Of a stretch of DNA of 19,716 nt, positions 1 through 7,113 are shown piece after piece. How positions within the stretch are numbered: the stretch's first letter is position 1; every line of letters starts with the position of its first letter. Position numbers and translations under genes: made by a program. This DNA is from an uncultured Sphingosinicella sp. (GTDB lineage Bacteria; Pseudomonadota; Alphaproteobacteria; Sphingomonadales; Sphingomonadaceae): the NCBI GenBank assembly GCA_946886275.1, contig CAMPIH010000026.1, positions 1 through 19,716 of the forward strand. The letters run 5' to 3'. Below the pieces are notes generated by a model. The model did no database searches. It worked only from the letters and a program-made list of their open reading frames with translations, and was not told the origin of the DNA.

Positions 1-57
1 TCGACCATGCCGCACTCTGTCATAGCCGCGGAAATGTCCGCAACGGCTTATACGCGG

Positions 58-690
58 CTAGCGGGTGATGTGCGGCCTCAGGAAATCGGCCACCGCGGTG
101 TCGGGCAGCGATGCGTAGGCGTCGACCACCTCCGAATCGTCGTCGAAATTCATGAACATCGGGCAGTCGGAATCACTCGCCTCGACCGACGTCTCCGCCA
201 GCACCCTGCCCGTCCGGGCCTCCCTGACCGACAGATCGTAGGTGGCGGTATGCCAGCGGACCTTGTTCTGGGTTTCGCGGCCGTCATTCTGATAGCCGTC
301 GCAGACCTTCACCTCGCGCGCCGCCGTGCGCCTCGCGCAGGCGACCAGATCGACGGCCCGCAACGCGTCGCCCTCGGGCGAGAATCGCACCGTCCAGTCG
401 CCCGGCAGCGAGTGCGAGCGATCGGTCAGATCGTCTTCGTGAGTCGCGAAGAACAGGGCCTTGTGAGCCGTGGCGGCCGAGTCATAGGCCGTCGCCGTCG
501 AGACCGAAGCGCCGGAACAGACGCCCTTGAAATTGTCCGGGAAGAGCGGGCTCGCTTCGGCGGTCTCGGTGCCCGCCCCGCTCTTGGAATTCCCTTCGGC
601 ACTGGCGCCCTCGTCTCCCCCGCAGGAGGCAAGGGCGACGAACGCCAGTAATGCCGGAAACGCGATGACCGCCCTGAATGTCCTTGCCAC
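58..690 (-). CDS. Predicted outer-membrane lipoprotein of unknown function
   Basis: I do not recognise a family. The 210-residue product starts with a short basic stretch, then a hydrophobic segment (about residues 7-21) ending in the lipobox L20-A-S-C23. This predicts signal peptidase II cleavage and lipidation of C23. Gly at +2 rather than Asp suggests outer-membrane sorting. After C23 comes a low-complexity Gly/Ser/Glu/Ala linker of about 25 residues, then a globular acidic region with several Cys (CSG, VACAR, VCDGY, SDCPM) that could form disulfides in the periplasm. I chose the GTG start at 690 because AGGGGGA lies about six bases upstream. The in-frame ATG at 723 overlaps the predicted -10 box and would put about 11 extra residues before the signal peptide. 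The gene is monocistronic as far as the window shows. Confidence 0.7.
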   Translation of the reverse strand: MARTFRAVIAFPALLAFVALASCGGDEGASAEGNSKSGAGTETAEASPLFPDNFKGVCSGASVSTATAYDSAATAHKALFFATHEDDLTDRSHSLPGDWTVRFSPEGDALRAVDLVACARRTAAREVKVCDGYQNDGRETQNKVRWHTATYDLSVREARTGRVLAETSVEASDSDCPMFMNFDDDSEVVDAYASLPDTAVADFLRPHITR

Positions 691-721
691 GCCGAGTCCC
701 CCTTGCCGTAGCCGATGGCTC

Positions 722-750
722 ATCAAATGCCCGGCTCGAGCGCTTGTCAA
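722..750 (-). promoter_or_regulatory. Sigma-70 type promoter for the lipoprotein gene
   Basis: On the minus strand a perfect -35 hexamer TTGACA (750-745) is followed after exactly 17 bases by TTTGAT (727-722), which matches four of six -10 consensus positions. The expected start of transcription, near 715, leaves a leader of about 25 bases before the GTG start. That leader contains the Shine-Dalgarno sequence. The call is by pattern only. Confidence 0.55.
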
Positions 751-945
751 TGGAGTGGGGTTTTTCAGAGACGCGACGAACTTCGACGCGAACGGCTGAA
801 GATCGGCCATTGAATGAAATTCCGGACGTCGGGTCCGACGCGGCTTCGGCGCGGGACGACTGCGATTTGGCATCCGCCCCTTCATGGATTTTTCACTGAG
901 CCGCTCCATTGTGAATTCGGGAGCAGGCGGGCCGGGAGGGGGGCA

Positions 946-1041
946 ATGTTCAGCGGTTCGGAGGCATGGGCCTGGAAAATCCAGATGAGCCTGGGAAGTC
1001 TCCTCATGGTCACTTTCGCCGGATGCCTGCTGACGCGTTGA
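946..1041 (+). CDS. Candidate small hydrophobic protein, 31 residues
   Basis: A short ORF with a strong Shine-Dalgarno run (GGGAGGGG, ending about five bases before the ATG). The product has a polar/aromatic N-terminus (FSGSEAWAWKIQ) followed by a hydrophobic stretch (LGSLLMVTFAGCLL) and a basic C-terminus, as expected of a single-pass small membrane protein. Against it: about a quarter of its third codon positions are A or T, more than in neighbouring genes; it has no recognisable homolog; and purine-rich runs arise easily in this GC-rich DNA. I treat it as a candidate only. Confidence 0.25.
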   Translation: MFSGSEAWAWKIQMSLGSLLMVTFAGCLLTR

Positions 1042-1238
1042 GCTGCGCGAAGCGACCAGTTCCCGCGGCCGTCTCGTGCTTCTCCCGACGGCCGGCGACC
1101 CGACGCTCGGGGCATTAGCCGAAGCCGAAGACTCCCGCCCACCAGCATGTTAGAATAAGGGGTGCGGCCCGCCTCGTATCGGCTCGGTCGGCAATGCCGT
1201 TGCAGTGCGTGAAACGCCATCTCCAGGGGGGACAGACA

Positions 1239-1808
1239 ATGGTGAAGCCGGTGAAGTTCGCGCACGTGGTCTACATGACCCGGCGGTTCGAGGAGATGAT
1301 CGCCTGGTACCGCGACGTCTTCGAAGCGGAAATCGTCTATGAAAATCCGGCTCTGGCGTTCCTCACCTATGACGACGAGCATCATCGCTTCGCGTTCGCC
1401 AATCTCGATATCCTGAAACCCGGCGGGAAATCGGCGGACGACCGCGGCGAGATCGGCGTCAACCATGTCGCCTACACTTATGCCAGCACCGGTGACCTGC
1501 TCGCGACCTATGCGCGCCTGAAGAGCGCCGGAATCGAGCCCTATTGGCCGGTCCATCACGGGACCACCATGTCGCTTTATTATGCCGATCCGGACGGCAA
1601 CCGCATGGAATTCCAGGTCGATTGCGGAACCGTCCAGGAAGCGACTGCCCTGATGAGAAGCCCTGCTTATGCGGCAAATCCGGTCGGAGTCCTCTACGAC
1701 CCCGATGAACTGCTCGCGCGCTACCAGGCCGGGGAGGACGAACTCAGCCTTCTGGGCCAGCCTGCCGGACCACCTTCGCCGATACCGGCCGCCCATGGCA
1801 TGACTTGA
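1239..1808 (+). CDS. VOC-superfamily protein (glyoxalase / extradiol dioxygenase-like)
   Basis: The 189-residue protein contains one vicinal-oxygen-chelate module of two beta-alpha-beta-beta-beta units, about residues 5-128. Its probable metal ligands are H9 (KFAHVVY), H76 (GVNHVAY) and E124 (DGNRMEFQVD), with the typical YYADPDGNRMEF signature at the second unit. This pattern is closest to the single-domain catechol 2,3-dioxygenase/biphenyl-diol dioxygenase-like branch. Substrate and reaction cannot be read from sequence. A tail of about 60 residues extends past the domain and ends in a Pro-rich stretch. The ATG at 1239 was preferred because CCAGGGGGG lies just upstream; an in-frame ATG at 1194 lacks such a site. 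The next gene lies about 100 bases downstream on the same strand, so co-transcription is possible. Confidence 0.8.
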   Translation: MVKPVKFAHVVYMTRRFEEMIAWYRDVFEAEIVYENPALAFLTYDDEHHRFAFANLDILKPGGKSADDRGEIGVNHVAYTYASTGDLLATYARLKSAGIEPYWPVHHGTTMSLYYADPDGNRMEFQVDCGTVQEATALMRSPAYAANPVGVLYDPDELLARYQAGEDELSLLGQPAGPPSPIPAAHGMT

Positions 1809-1907
1809 AGAGGATAGTCCTCCGCGTTCGAAGGCCCAATGTCCTCATGGCGCGGCAAGCGGATCGCGTTGCTTTATCCGGAAGAGCCCCTCTGGAAAAG
1901 ATCCCGC

Positions 1908-2438
1908 ATGGCTAAGCTCGTGTTCGGAATGAACCAGTCGCTGGACGGCTACGTCGATCACATGGCGTTCGCGCCGGATCCCATTCTCTTCCGACACTTC
2001 ATCGAGGAGGCCCGGGGACAAGCGGGCAGCGTCTACGGCCGTCAGATGTATGAAATCATGCGCTATTGGGACGAGGATCATCCGGAGTGGGGCGAAGAGG
2101 AACAGGCGTTCGCCAACGCCTGGCGAAAGCAGCCGAAATGGGTCGTCTCGCGCTCGTCATATTCCCTTGGTCCGAATGCAACACTCGTCGAGGACGATCT
2201 CGAGGGGGCGATCCGCCAGTTGAAGGCCGCGGTGGAAGGAGAGATCGAGGTTGCCGGCCCCACCTTGGCCAAAAGCCTCACCGAGCTTGGTTTGATCGAT
2301 GAGTATCGGATTTACCTTCACCCGGTCGTGCTCGGGCAAGGCACACCTTATTTCGCTGGGCCTCGGCCACCGCTCCGGCTCGTCACTCATGACCGCATCG
2401 GCGAGGACGTGATCAGGCTGACCTACGTTCCTGCGTGA
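1908..2438 (+). CDS. Dihydrofolate reductase-fold protein, RibD C-terminal domain family
   Basis: The 176-residue protein matches the stand-alone RibD-C/DHFR-like family. It has an N-terminal strand with the SLDGYV motif (residues 11-16), a VYGRQMYE motif that corresponds to the nucleotide-contact region, and a C-terminal block (VAGPTLAKSLTELGLIDEYR followed by PVVLGQGTPYF) diagnostic of the family. Such proteins are thought to be NADPH-dependent reductases, but most have no known substrate, and true folate or riboflavin function should not be assumed. The start at 1908 gives the standard N-terminus; the site upstream (GGAAAAG) is weak. An ATG at 1839 would add 23 residues of unlike composition. 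The gene probably belongs with the upstream VOC gene, a common pairing of small accessory enzymes. Confidence 0.8.
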   Translation: MAKLVFGMNQSLDGYVDHMAFAPDPILFRHFIEEARGQAGSVYGRQMYEIMRYWDEDHPEWGEEEQAFANAWRKQPKWVVSRSSYSLGPNATLVEDDLEGAIRQLKAAVEGEIEVAGPTLAKSLTELGLIDEYRIYLHPVVLGQGTPYFAGPRPPLRLVTHDRIGEDVIRLTYVPA

Positions 2439-2557
2439 CCGGCGCAGCGATCGATTTGGCTGCCGCGAATGCCCGCCAGGGGTCGAACGCGGCCAGCGTT
2501 TGCGAGCCTCTTTCGCGGCGGCAATATGTCGGCTAGAGGGCGTCGGCTCAACGGCGG

Positions 2558-2634
2558 CCGCTCCTAGCTCAACCGGATAGAGCGCCGGGCTTCGAACCCG
2601 GAGGTTGGGGGTTCGAGCCCCTCGGAGCGGGCCA
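2558..2634 (+). tRNA. tRNA-Arg, anticodon TCG
   Basis: A full cloverleaf can be drawn. Acceptor stem 2558-2564 pairs with 2624-2630; the D arm is GCTC/GAGC with a 9-base loop; the anticodon stem CCGGG/CCCGG encloses the loop CTTCGAA. The TCG anticodon at 2592-2594 reads CGA. The variable loop has five bases, the T arm is GGGGG/CCCTC with TTCGAGC in the loop, the discriminator is G, and CCA is encoded at 2632-2634. Total length is 77. The acceptor stem starts with a C1-G72 pair, which is less common than G1-C72. One G-T pair lies in the T stem. The gene stands alone, with no other tRNA in the window. Confidence 0.93.
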
Positions 2635-2690
2635 GTCGCGATCGACAGATCAGAAATGCCATTGGCGGGCGCAGGAGTGCGCTCGCGAGC

Positions 2691-3023
2691 CTAGCCGGCC
2701 TTGGCAATCTGCTTTTCCTCGAGCAGCTGCTGGAGCTCGCCGGCCTGGAACATCTCCATCATGATGTCCGAACCGCCGACGAACTCGCCCTTCACGTAGA
2801 GCTGGGGAACGGTCGGCCAGTCGGAAAATTCCTTGATGCCCTGGCGAATCTCGGGATCCTGGAGGACGTCCACCGTCTCGAACGGCACGTCGAGATGGTC
2901 GAGGATCGCCACCGCCCGGCTCGAGAAGCCGCATTGCGGGAACAAAGCGGTGCCCTTCATGAACAGGACGATGTCATTCTTGCCGACGATGTCTTGGATC
3001 CGGGCGTTGACGTCACTCATCAT
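2691..3023 (-). CDS. grxD: Monothiol glutaredoxin, Grx4/GrxD family
   Basis: The 110-residue protein carries the monothiol active site CGFS (C31) within FPQCGFS, the upstream conserved Lys in FMKGT, and the downstream WPTVPQLYV and GGSDI glutathione-binding motifs. Family knowledge: these cytosolic proteins bind a glutathione-ligated [2Fe-2S] cluster as homodimers or as heterodimers with BolA proteins, and they act in Fe-S cluster delivery and iron sensing rather than as disulfide reductases. It is the last gene of a minus-strand operon and lies nine bases after bolA. Two ATG codons stand in tandem (3023 and 3020) after AAGGA; either may be used. The length is usual for the family. Confidence 0.93.
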   Translation of the reverse strand: MMSDVNARIQDIVGKNDIVLFMKGTALFPQCGFSSRAVAILDHLDVPFETVDVLQDPEIRQGIKEFSDWPTVPQLYVKGEFVGGSDIMMEMFQAGELQQLLEEKQIAKAG

Positions 3024-3032
3024 TCATTTCCT

Positions 3033-3266
3033 TCATTCGGGGACGGCGGTGCTCAGCTTCAACGCGTGAAGCTCGTTCCCCATCCTTCCGCCCAGCGCCT
3101 CGTAGACGCGCTGGTGCTGCTTGACCCGCGGCAGGCCGCGGAAGCTTTCCGCGACCACACGCGCTTCATAATGGTCGCCGTCGCCCGCCAGATCGACGAT
3201 CTCTATCCGAGCGTCGGGAATCCCTTCGCGGATCAGGGTCTCGATCTGTTCGGCGGGCATCGGCAC
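3033..3266 (-). CDS. BolA family protein
   Basis: A small protein of about 77 residues with the full BolA core: a DGDHYEARVV strand, FRGLPRVKQHQRVYEAL helix region, and the terminal ELHALKLST strand. The conserved His residues in VKQHQ and ELHAL are present and are candidates for co-ligating the cluster with glutaredoxin. It resembles the IbaG/BolA2 type more than E. coli BolA itself. GTG at 3266 is used here since AGGG lies 11 bases upstream, and it starts just past the stop of the preceding gene; ATG at 3260 is an alternative two codons shorter. Adjacency to grxD matches the known physical BolA-glutaredoxin partnership. Confidence 0.9.
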   Translation of the reverse strand: MPMPAEQIETLIREGIPDARIEIVDLAGDGDHYEARVVAESFRGLPRVKQHQRVYEALGGRMGNELHALKLSTAVPE

Positions 3267-3273
3267 GGCTCGA

Positions 3274-3600
3274 TCAACCCTGCGCTTCAATGAAATAGCG
3301 CCGAGCCTCGACGGTCTTGTGATCGAGCGCCTGGCGGATCGCCGATTCCTCGATTTCCACTCCGGCCGAGGTCAGGTCGCCGAGCAGCTTGCGGATTACG
3401 TCGTCGTCGCCGGCTTCCTCGAAATCGGCCCGGATGACGTCGCGCGCATAAGCGTCGGCCTCGGCCTCGGTCAGCCCCATCTTCTTCGCGGCCCACTGGC
3501 CGAGCAGGCGGTTGCGGCGGGCGACGATCTTGAACTGCATTTCCTGATCGCGGGCATATTGGGACTCGAAAGCCCTCTCGCGGTCGTCGAACGTGGTCAT
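3274..3600 (-). CDS. ATPase inhibitor subunit zeta (DUF1476)
   Basis: This 108-residue protein matches DUF1476. It begins TTFDDRERAFESQYARDQEMQF, followed by the conserved ARRNRLLGQWAA and MGLTEAEADAYARDVI segments and the C-terminal HKTVEARRYFIEAQG. In Paracoccus denitrificans the family member binds the F1 part of ATP synthase and blocks ATP hydrolysis through its N-terminal region; other alphaproteobacterial homologs can inhibit weakly, so function here is by homology. The ATG at 3600 has AAAGGAACCCC directly upstream. A longer frame reaches further upstream, but its extra 42 residues are unlike the family. It is the first gene of the unit with bolA (7 bases downstream) and grxD. Confidence 0.9.
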   Translation of the reverse strand: MTTFDDRERAFESQYARDQEMQFKIVARRNRLLGQWAAKKMGLTEAEADAYARDVIRADFEEAGDDDVIRKLLGDLTSAGVEIEESAIRQALDHKTVEARRYFIEAQG

Positions 3601-3631
3601 GGGGTTCCTTTGCCTTGGTCTCTTGCTCGTC

Positions 3632-3659
3632 AGATAGGGCCGCAGCGGCGACGGCGCAA
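3632..3659 (-). promoter_or_regulatory. Probable promoter of the zeta-bolA-grxD operon
   Basis: On the minus strand TTGCGC (3659-3654) and CTATCT (3637-3632) are separated by 16 bases. The second hexamer resembles the CTATAT form often seen in alphaproteobacteria. The start would fall near 3625, leaving a leader of about 25 bases that contains the AAAGGA site. The match is moderate. Confidence 0.35.
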
Positions 3660-3692
3660 TGCGAGCGAGGAGGCCAAGGCAGCGCGGAGCCC

Positions 3693-4970
3693 ATGGCGCG
3701 CCCGAGCGTAATGAAGCGCGTGGCACGCAAACCCGGTATCTTCCCGACCTTCTTCCTGTCCGGGTTCGAATGCTCGACCTTCTGCTGGAAAGAGGTCGGC
3801 CGGCGCGACCTGTGCGAGGAGACCCAGCACCGAGTCCATGCCGACGAGGATTATGCGATGCTCCGTCCGCTCGGAATCGCCGTCGCCCGCGAAGGCATTC
3901 CCTGGCCGATGGTCGACCGCGCAGGCACGTACGACTTCTCGGCGATCGACGACTATATCGCGGCCCAGCGCCGGCACGACATCATGCCGATCTGGGATCT
4001 TTGCCATTATGGCTATCCCGACGATTGCAGCCCGTGGAACGCCGATTTCGCGGATCGCTTCGCCGCTTATGCCGGCGCCGCGGCCGAATATCTGGTGCTT
4101 CACAGCCACCGCGAGCCGATCTTCTTCACGCCGATGAACGAGATCACCTTCTTCGGCTATATGGCCGGCGAATGGGGCTGGGCCGCGCCCTTCGGCAAGG
4201 ACCGCGAGACGAGGCGGCGGCTGACCCTGGCCCTCGCCACCGCGGACATCGCCGCCGCCAAGGCCATCCGGCAGGTGATTCCCGACGCGCGGATGGTCCA
4301 TATCGATCCGCTGATCCACGTCGTCGCGCCGAACGACCGGCCCGACCTCGCCGAGGAAGCGCGGCGCGAGACGATCGACGACGCCTTCTTCGCCTTCGAC
4401 GTCATCGCCGGCCTGAAACACCCGGAAGCGGGCGGAAGCCCCGACATCCTCGATATCGTCGGCTTCAACAATTACAGCTTCGGCCAGATGGAATATCGGC
4501 CGGAAGGCCCGCACGCCGCGCTCGAGCCCGGCGACCCGCGGATCCGGCCGCTCTGCGACATGATCGAGGACGGCTGGAAACGCTATCGCCGACCGGTCAT
4601 CGTCGCCGAGACCTCGGGCCTCCATGGCGGCCGCGACGACTGGCTCAACGACGTCGTCAGGGAAAGCCTGGCGGCGGTGAATCGCGGCGTCGACCTTCAC
4701 GGCATCTGCCTCTTTCCGGCGGTCGACATGCCCAACTGGCACAATGGCGAATGGCTCCACAACGGAATCGCCGATGTCGAGCGCCTTCCTTCCGGAGCGT
4801 TGATGCGAAAGCCCTTCCTTCCCTATGTCGAGGCGCTCCACGACTGGCAGCGCCGTCTCAACCGGGTGACCGAGCTCGACGAGGACCCGTTCGACAGCGC
4901 GGTCGATCTCGAGGATATCGTCGATGCGGCGAAGAGGCTGGCGCCCGCGGCGGACGCGGACTGGCACTGA
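3693..4970 (+). CDS. Clan GH-A (TIM-barrel) glycoside hydrolase, beta-glucosidase-like
   Basis: The 425-residue protein looks like a retaining clan GH-A glycosidase. A Glu after Asn ends a predicted beta-4 strand in FFTPMNEITFFG (E150, probable acid/base), and a second Glu lies in VIVAETSGLHGG (E306, probable nucleophile). The spacing fits the family. Other barrel-like segments are GIPWPMVDR, MPIWDLCHYGYPDD and DIVGFNNYSFG. It is nearest to GH1-type beta-glucosidases but lacks the canonical TFNEP and ITENG wording, so subfamily and substrate are uncertain. There is no signal peptide, so it should be cytoplasmic. The C-terminal ~40 residues are acidic. I used ATG 3693, with GGAG only three bases upstream; ATG 3711 is an alternative. 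No glycosyltransferase or sugar transporter lies nearby. Confidence 0.75.
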   Translation: MARPSVMKRVARKPGIFPTFFLSGFECSTFCWKEVGRRDLCEETQHRVHADEDYAMLRPLGIAVAREGIPWPMVDRAGTYDFSAIDDYIAAQRRHDIMPIWDLCHYGYPDDCSPWNADFADRFAAYAGAAAEYLVLHSHREPIFFTPMNEITFFGYMAGEWGWAAPFGKDRETRRRLTLALATADIAAAKAIRQVIPDARMVHIDPLIHVVAPNDRPDLAEEARRETIDDAFFAFDVIAGLKHPEAGGSPDILDIVGFNNYSFGQMEYRPEGPHAALEPGDPRIRPLCDMIEDGWKRYRRPVIVAETSGLHGGRDDWLNDVVRESLAAVNRGVDLHGICLFPAVDMPNWHNGEWLHNGIADVERLPSGALMRKPFLPYVEALHDWQRRLNRVTELDEDPFDSAVDLEDIVDAAKRLAPAADADWH

Positions 4971-5018
4971 TCCCTGCCCCGTTTCCGCGGGCTTTCAGGA
5001 TGAGCGGGCGCTGGCTCG

Positions 5019-5049
5019 TTTCGCGCGGAGGCGCGGAGTACGCGGAGGG
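5019..5049 (+). repeat. GCGGAG-type tandem short repeat, copy A
   Basis: On the plus strand the block reads as successive GCGCGGAG-like units (GCGCGGAG GCGCGGAG TACGCGGAG). The same pattern, with A for one G in each unit, occurs inverted at 5151-5195. Intergenic repeats of this general kind are known from many proteobacterial genomes; copy number elsewhere in this genome cannot be judged. Confidence 0.5.
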
Positions 5050-5150
5050 TCCGGGGATGCGGCGCCTTTCCTGCGGAGGGTGGCCGCAAAGGGATAAGGG
5101 ACAAGGCTTCTCTTCTTGATCGATCAAACTGGCCGGCGCGCTTGGACCTT

Positions 5151-5195
5151 TCTCCCTTCGCGCCTTCGTTCCTTCTTCGCGCCTTCGCGTGGAAT
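5151..5195 (-). repeat. GCGAAG-type tandem short repeat, copy B (inverted)
   Basis: Read on the minus strand the block begins CCACGCGAAGGCGCGAAG and repeats CGAAGGCGCGAAG after a short spacer. It lines up with copy A as GCGRAGGCGCGRAG in the opposite orientation, so the two blocks form a facing pair about 100 bases apart. Confidence 0.5.
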
Positions 5196-5237
5196 CGTGG
5201 GCCTTGGTGCGCGCAGGCGCCAGTGGAAAAGGCTCAA

Positions 5238-6236
5238 TCAATCCATCGTCACGACGAGCTTTCCGACCGCCTTTCGGGCGGCCATGTGGGCGATCGCCTC
5301 GCCGCCCTGCTCCAACGGCCAGGTGCGGCTGACCCTGGGGGCGATCCGGCCTTCCTCCCACAGCCTGAACAGGGTTTCGACATGAGCGGCATTGGCCTTC
5401 GGATCGCGCGCCGCGAAGGCGCCCCAGAAGACACCGCGGACGTCGCAGCTCTTGAGCAGGGTGAGGTTGAGCGGGAGCCGGGGAATGCCGGCGGGAAAGC
5501 CGACGACGAGCAGCCGCCCTTCCCAGGCAATCGAGCGAAGCGCCGCCTCGGTATAGTCGCCGCCGACCGGATCGTAGATGAGGTCGGCGCCCTCAGGCCC
5601 GACGGCCTCTTTGAACTGCTGCGCAAGCGCCCTGGACTGGTCCTTGTTGAACGGGCCGCGCGGATAGACGATCGCCTCGTCGGCGCCGCCGGATTTCGCC
5701 GCGTCCGATTTCTCCTCCGAGGAGACCGCGGCGACGACCCGGGCACCATAGGCCTTGCCGAGCTCGACCGCGGCGAGGCCGACGCCGCCGGCGGCGCCGA
5801 GCACGAGCAGCGTCTCGCCCGGTTTCAGCCTGCCGCGGTCGAGCAAGGCGTGGATCGTCGTCGCATAGGTCAGGATCAGCGCCGATCCTTCGTCGAAGCT
5901 TCGCCCTTCCGGGAGCGGCAGCGCCATCGCCGCCGGCACCAGCACCTTCTCGGCGAGGCCGCCATGGCCGAGCATCGCGATCACCCGATCGCCCTTGGAC
6001 CAGCCGGTGACGCCTTCGCCGATCCGCTCGACGATTCCTGCAATCTCGCCGCCCGGCGCGAAGGGGCGCGGCGGCCTGAACTGATATTTGTCCTCGATGA
6101 TCAGGACGTCAGGATAGTTGATGGCGCAGGCCTTCACCCGCACCAGCAGCTGCCCGGGGCCCGGCTCCGGCTCTTCCACCTCGCTCAGCCGGAGGGTCTC
6201 CGGCCCGCCCGGCGCCTCGGAAAGGAGCGCCCTCAC
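5238..6236 (-). CDS. NADPH:quinone oxidoreductase family protein (zinc-free MDR)
   Basis: The 332-residue protein is a medium-chain dehydrogenase/reductase of the quinone oxidoreductase type. The GroES-like catalytic domain spans about residues 1-125 (ACAINYPDVLII, FAPGGEIAGIVE) and the Rossmann domain follows, with GAAGGVG at 147-153 and a downstream SSEEK expected to contact NADPH phosphate. The Cys/His zinc ligands of alcohol dehydrogenases are absent. It should reduce quinones or alpha,beta-unsaturated carbonyls using NADPH. The GTG at 6236 gives the standard MRALL-like N-terminus; the frame stays open far upstream, but that part has no family match and overlaps the preceding gene. It lies 31 bases after the hydrolase gene and is the last gene of a three-gene minus-strand unit. 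Confidence 0.88.
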   Translation of the reverse strand: MRALLSEAPGGPETLRLSEVEEPEPGPGQLLVRVKACAINYPDVLIIEDKYQFRPPRPFAPGGEIAGIVERIGEGVTGWSKGDRVIAMLGHGGLAEKVLVPAAMALPLPEGRSFDEGSALILTYATTIHALLDRGRLKPGETLLVLGAAGGVGLAAVELGKAYGARVVAAVSSEEKSDAAKSGGADEAIVYPRGPFNKDQSRALAQQFKEAVGPEGADLIYDPVGGDYTEAALRSIAWEGRLLVVGFPAGIPRLPLNLTLLKSCDVRGVFWGAFAARDPKANAAHVETLFRLWEEGRIAPRVSRTWPLEQGGEAIAHMAARKAVGKLVVTMD

Positions 6237-6267
6237 GACTCGGTCCGCCCTCGGATCGCCCGGCGCA

Positions 6268-7113
6268 TCAGCGCGCGGCCTGCGGGAAGGCGGGCAGCTT
6301 GGCGATGTCGGCCGGCTCGTGCTGGATAATCGTCCGGGCGCGAAGGTTGCGGGCGATTCGGTCGTAGCGGTCCATCGACGCCAATGTGTCGGCGCGGTCA
6401 TGGTTGAACGGCGGGACTCCGCGATTCTCGACCTGCTCGGTGAAATGGTAGAGATCGCCGGACAGGAGAACCGGCCCGGAGGCGAGGCGGACGAGAAGGG
6501 CATAATGGCCGGGCGTGTGGCCCGGCAGATCGAGCATCACGACCCGGCCGTCGCCGAACACGTCATGATCGCCGTCGATCGGTTCGAGCCGGCCGGTGCC
6601 GGTCAGCCAGTGAGCCATGGCGCGAACCGAATCCGGGTCAACCGGCGGAGTCCGGCGGAGCAGCTCGATATCGCCGCGCCCCATCAATAAACGGGCCTGG
6701 GGAAACCGCCCCGCCTGGCCGGTATGGTCGAAATGCCAGTGGCTGATCCCGATCGTTCCGATGTCGGCGGGCCTCACGTTGATCTGGGCGAGCTGGTCCA
6801 CCAGGCTTCGGCGGACGGTGAGGGTCTGGGTCTCGTTGTCGAAGGGCCGGCCGACCAGCTCGTCGGTCAGGCCGGTGTCCCACAGCATGTAGCGGTCGCC
6901 ATGTTTGATCAGGTAGCAGCTGCCGACGATGTTCTTCGGCCCCCTTGGATATTGGAAGGTGTCGGAGAAGAAGGCGCCATATTGCTTGATGACGAACTGG
7001 CCGCAGTCGAGCCGCCACAAGGACAGCTCCGCGGCGGGCGCCGGCGCCGGCGGCGCCTGCATTCCGGCCAGAGCCAGCCAGCCCAACATCGCTCCCGCCA
7101 GCCGCTTCAGCAT
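6268..7113 (-). CDS. Exported metallo-beta-lactamase-fold hydrolase, N-acyl-homoserine-lactonase-like
   Basis: The 281-residue precursor begins with a signal peptide (basic MLKR, hydrophobic to about residue 18, then an Ala/Pro-rich cleavage region ending near A28). The mature part has the complete binuclear zinc set: H125, H127, D129, H130 in SHWHFDH, H203 in PGHTPGH, D220 in LSGDLYHF, and H265 in IIQHEP. The arrangement is that of the AttM/AiiB-like lactonase branch of the superfamily. Lactone cleavage is therefore plausible but unproven; many relatives hydrolyse other esters. Export to the periplasm is predicted from sequence. AGGGAGAAG lies just upstream of the ATG, which overlaps the end of the SDR gene by seven bases and implies translational coupling. 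Confidence 0.87.
   Translation of the reverse strand: MLKRLAGAMLGWLALAGMQAPPAPAPAAELSLWRLDCGQFVIKQYGAFFSDTFQYPRGPKNIVGSCYLIKHGDRYMLWDTGLTDELVGRPFDNETQTLTVRRSLVDQLAQINVRPADIGTIGISHWHFDHTGQAGRFPQARLLMGRGDIELLRRTPPVDPDSVRAMAHWLTGTGRLEPIDGDHDVFGDGRVVMLDLPGHTPGHYALLVRLASGPVLLSGDLYHFTEQVENRGVPPFNHDRADTLASMDRYDRIARNLRARTIIQHEPADIAKLPAFPQAAR

Larger units (their letters stand above)
691..1238. other. Intergenic region of about 550 bases between divergent genes
   Basis: This gap separates the minus-strand lipoprotein gene from the plus-strand VOC gene. It holds the lipoprotein promoter (722-750) and one small candidate ORF (946-1041). It also has TAGAAT at 1151-1156, a good -10-like hexamer for the VOC gene, but the matching -35 position (AAGACT) is poor. 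I see no RNA gene, long repeat or convincing terminator here. Longer open frames crossing the region have no ribosome binding site and no recognisable protein. Confidence 0.5.
4971..5237. other. Convergent intergenic region with facing repeats
   Basis: This 267-base gap separates the convergent glycosidase and quinone oxidoreductase genes. It carries two repeat blocks pointing at each other (5019-5049 and 5151-5195) and a perfect 12-base palindrome TTGATCGATCAA at 5117-5128. No gene is supported here; short open frames across it have no site or similarity. Confidence 0.5.

Noticed and set aside
1..57. Minus-strand ATG codons at 23 and 8 that could start a gene running off the left end.
   Set aside because: No ribosome binding site is visible, and only seven codons at most lie inside the window.
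1810..1822. GAGGA-TAG-TCCTC hairpin right after the VOC stop codon.
   Set aside because: No T-run follows, and a five-pair stem is common by chance. It could be a weak transcript-end structure but cannot be supported.
3630..4967. A long open frame antisense to the glycosidase gene.
   Set aside because: GC-rich codon bias gives long antisense frames. The plus-strand protein has catalytic motifs and this one has none.
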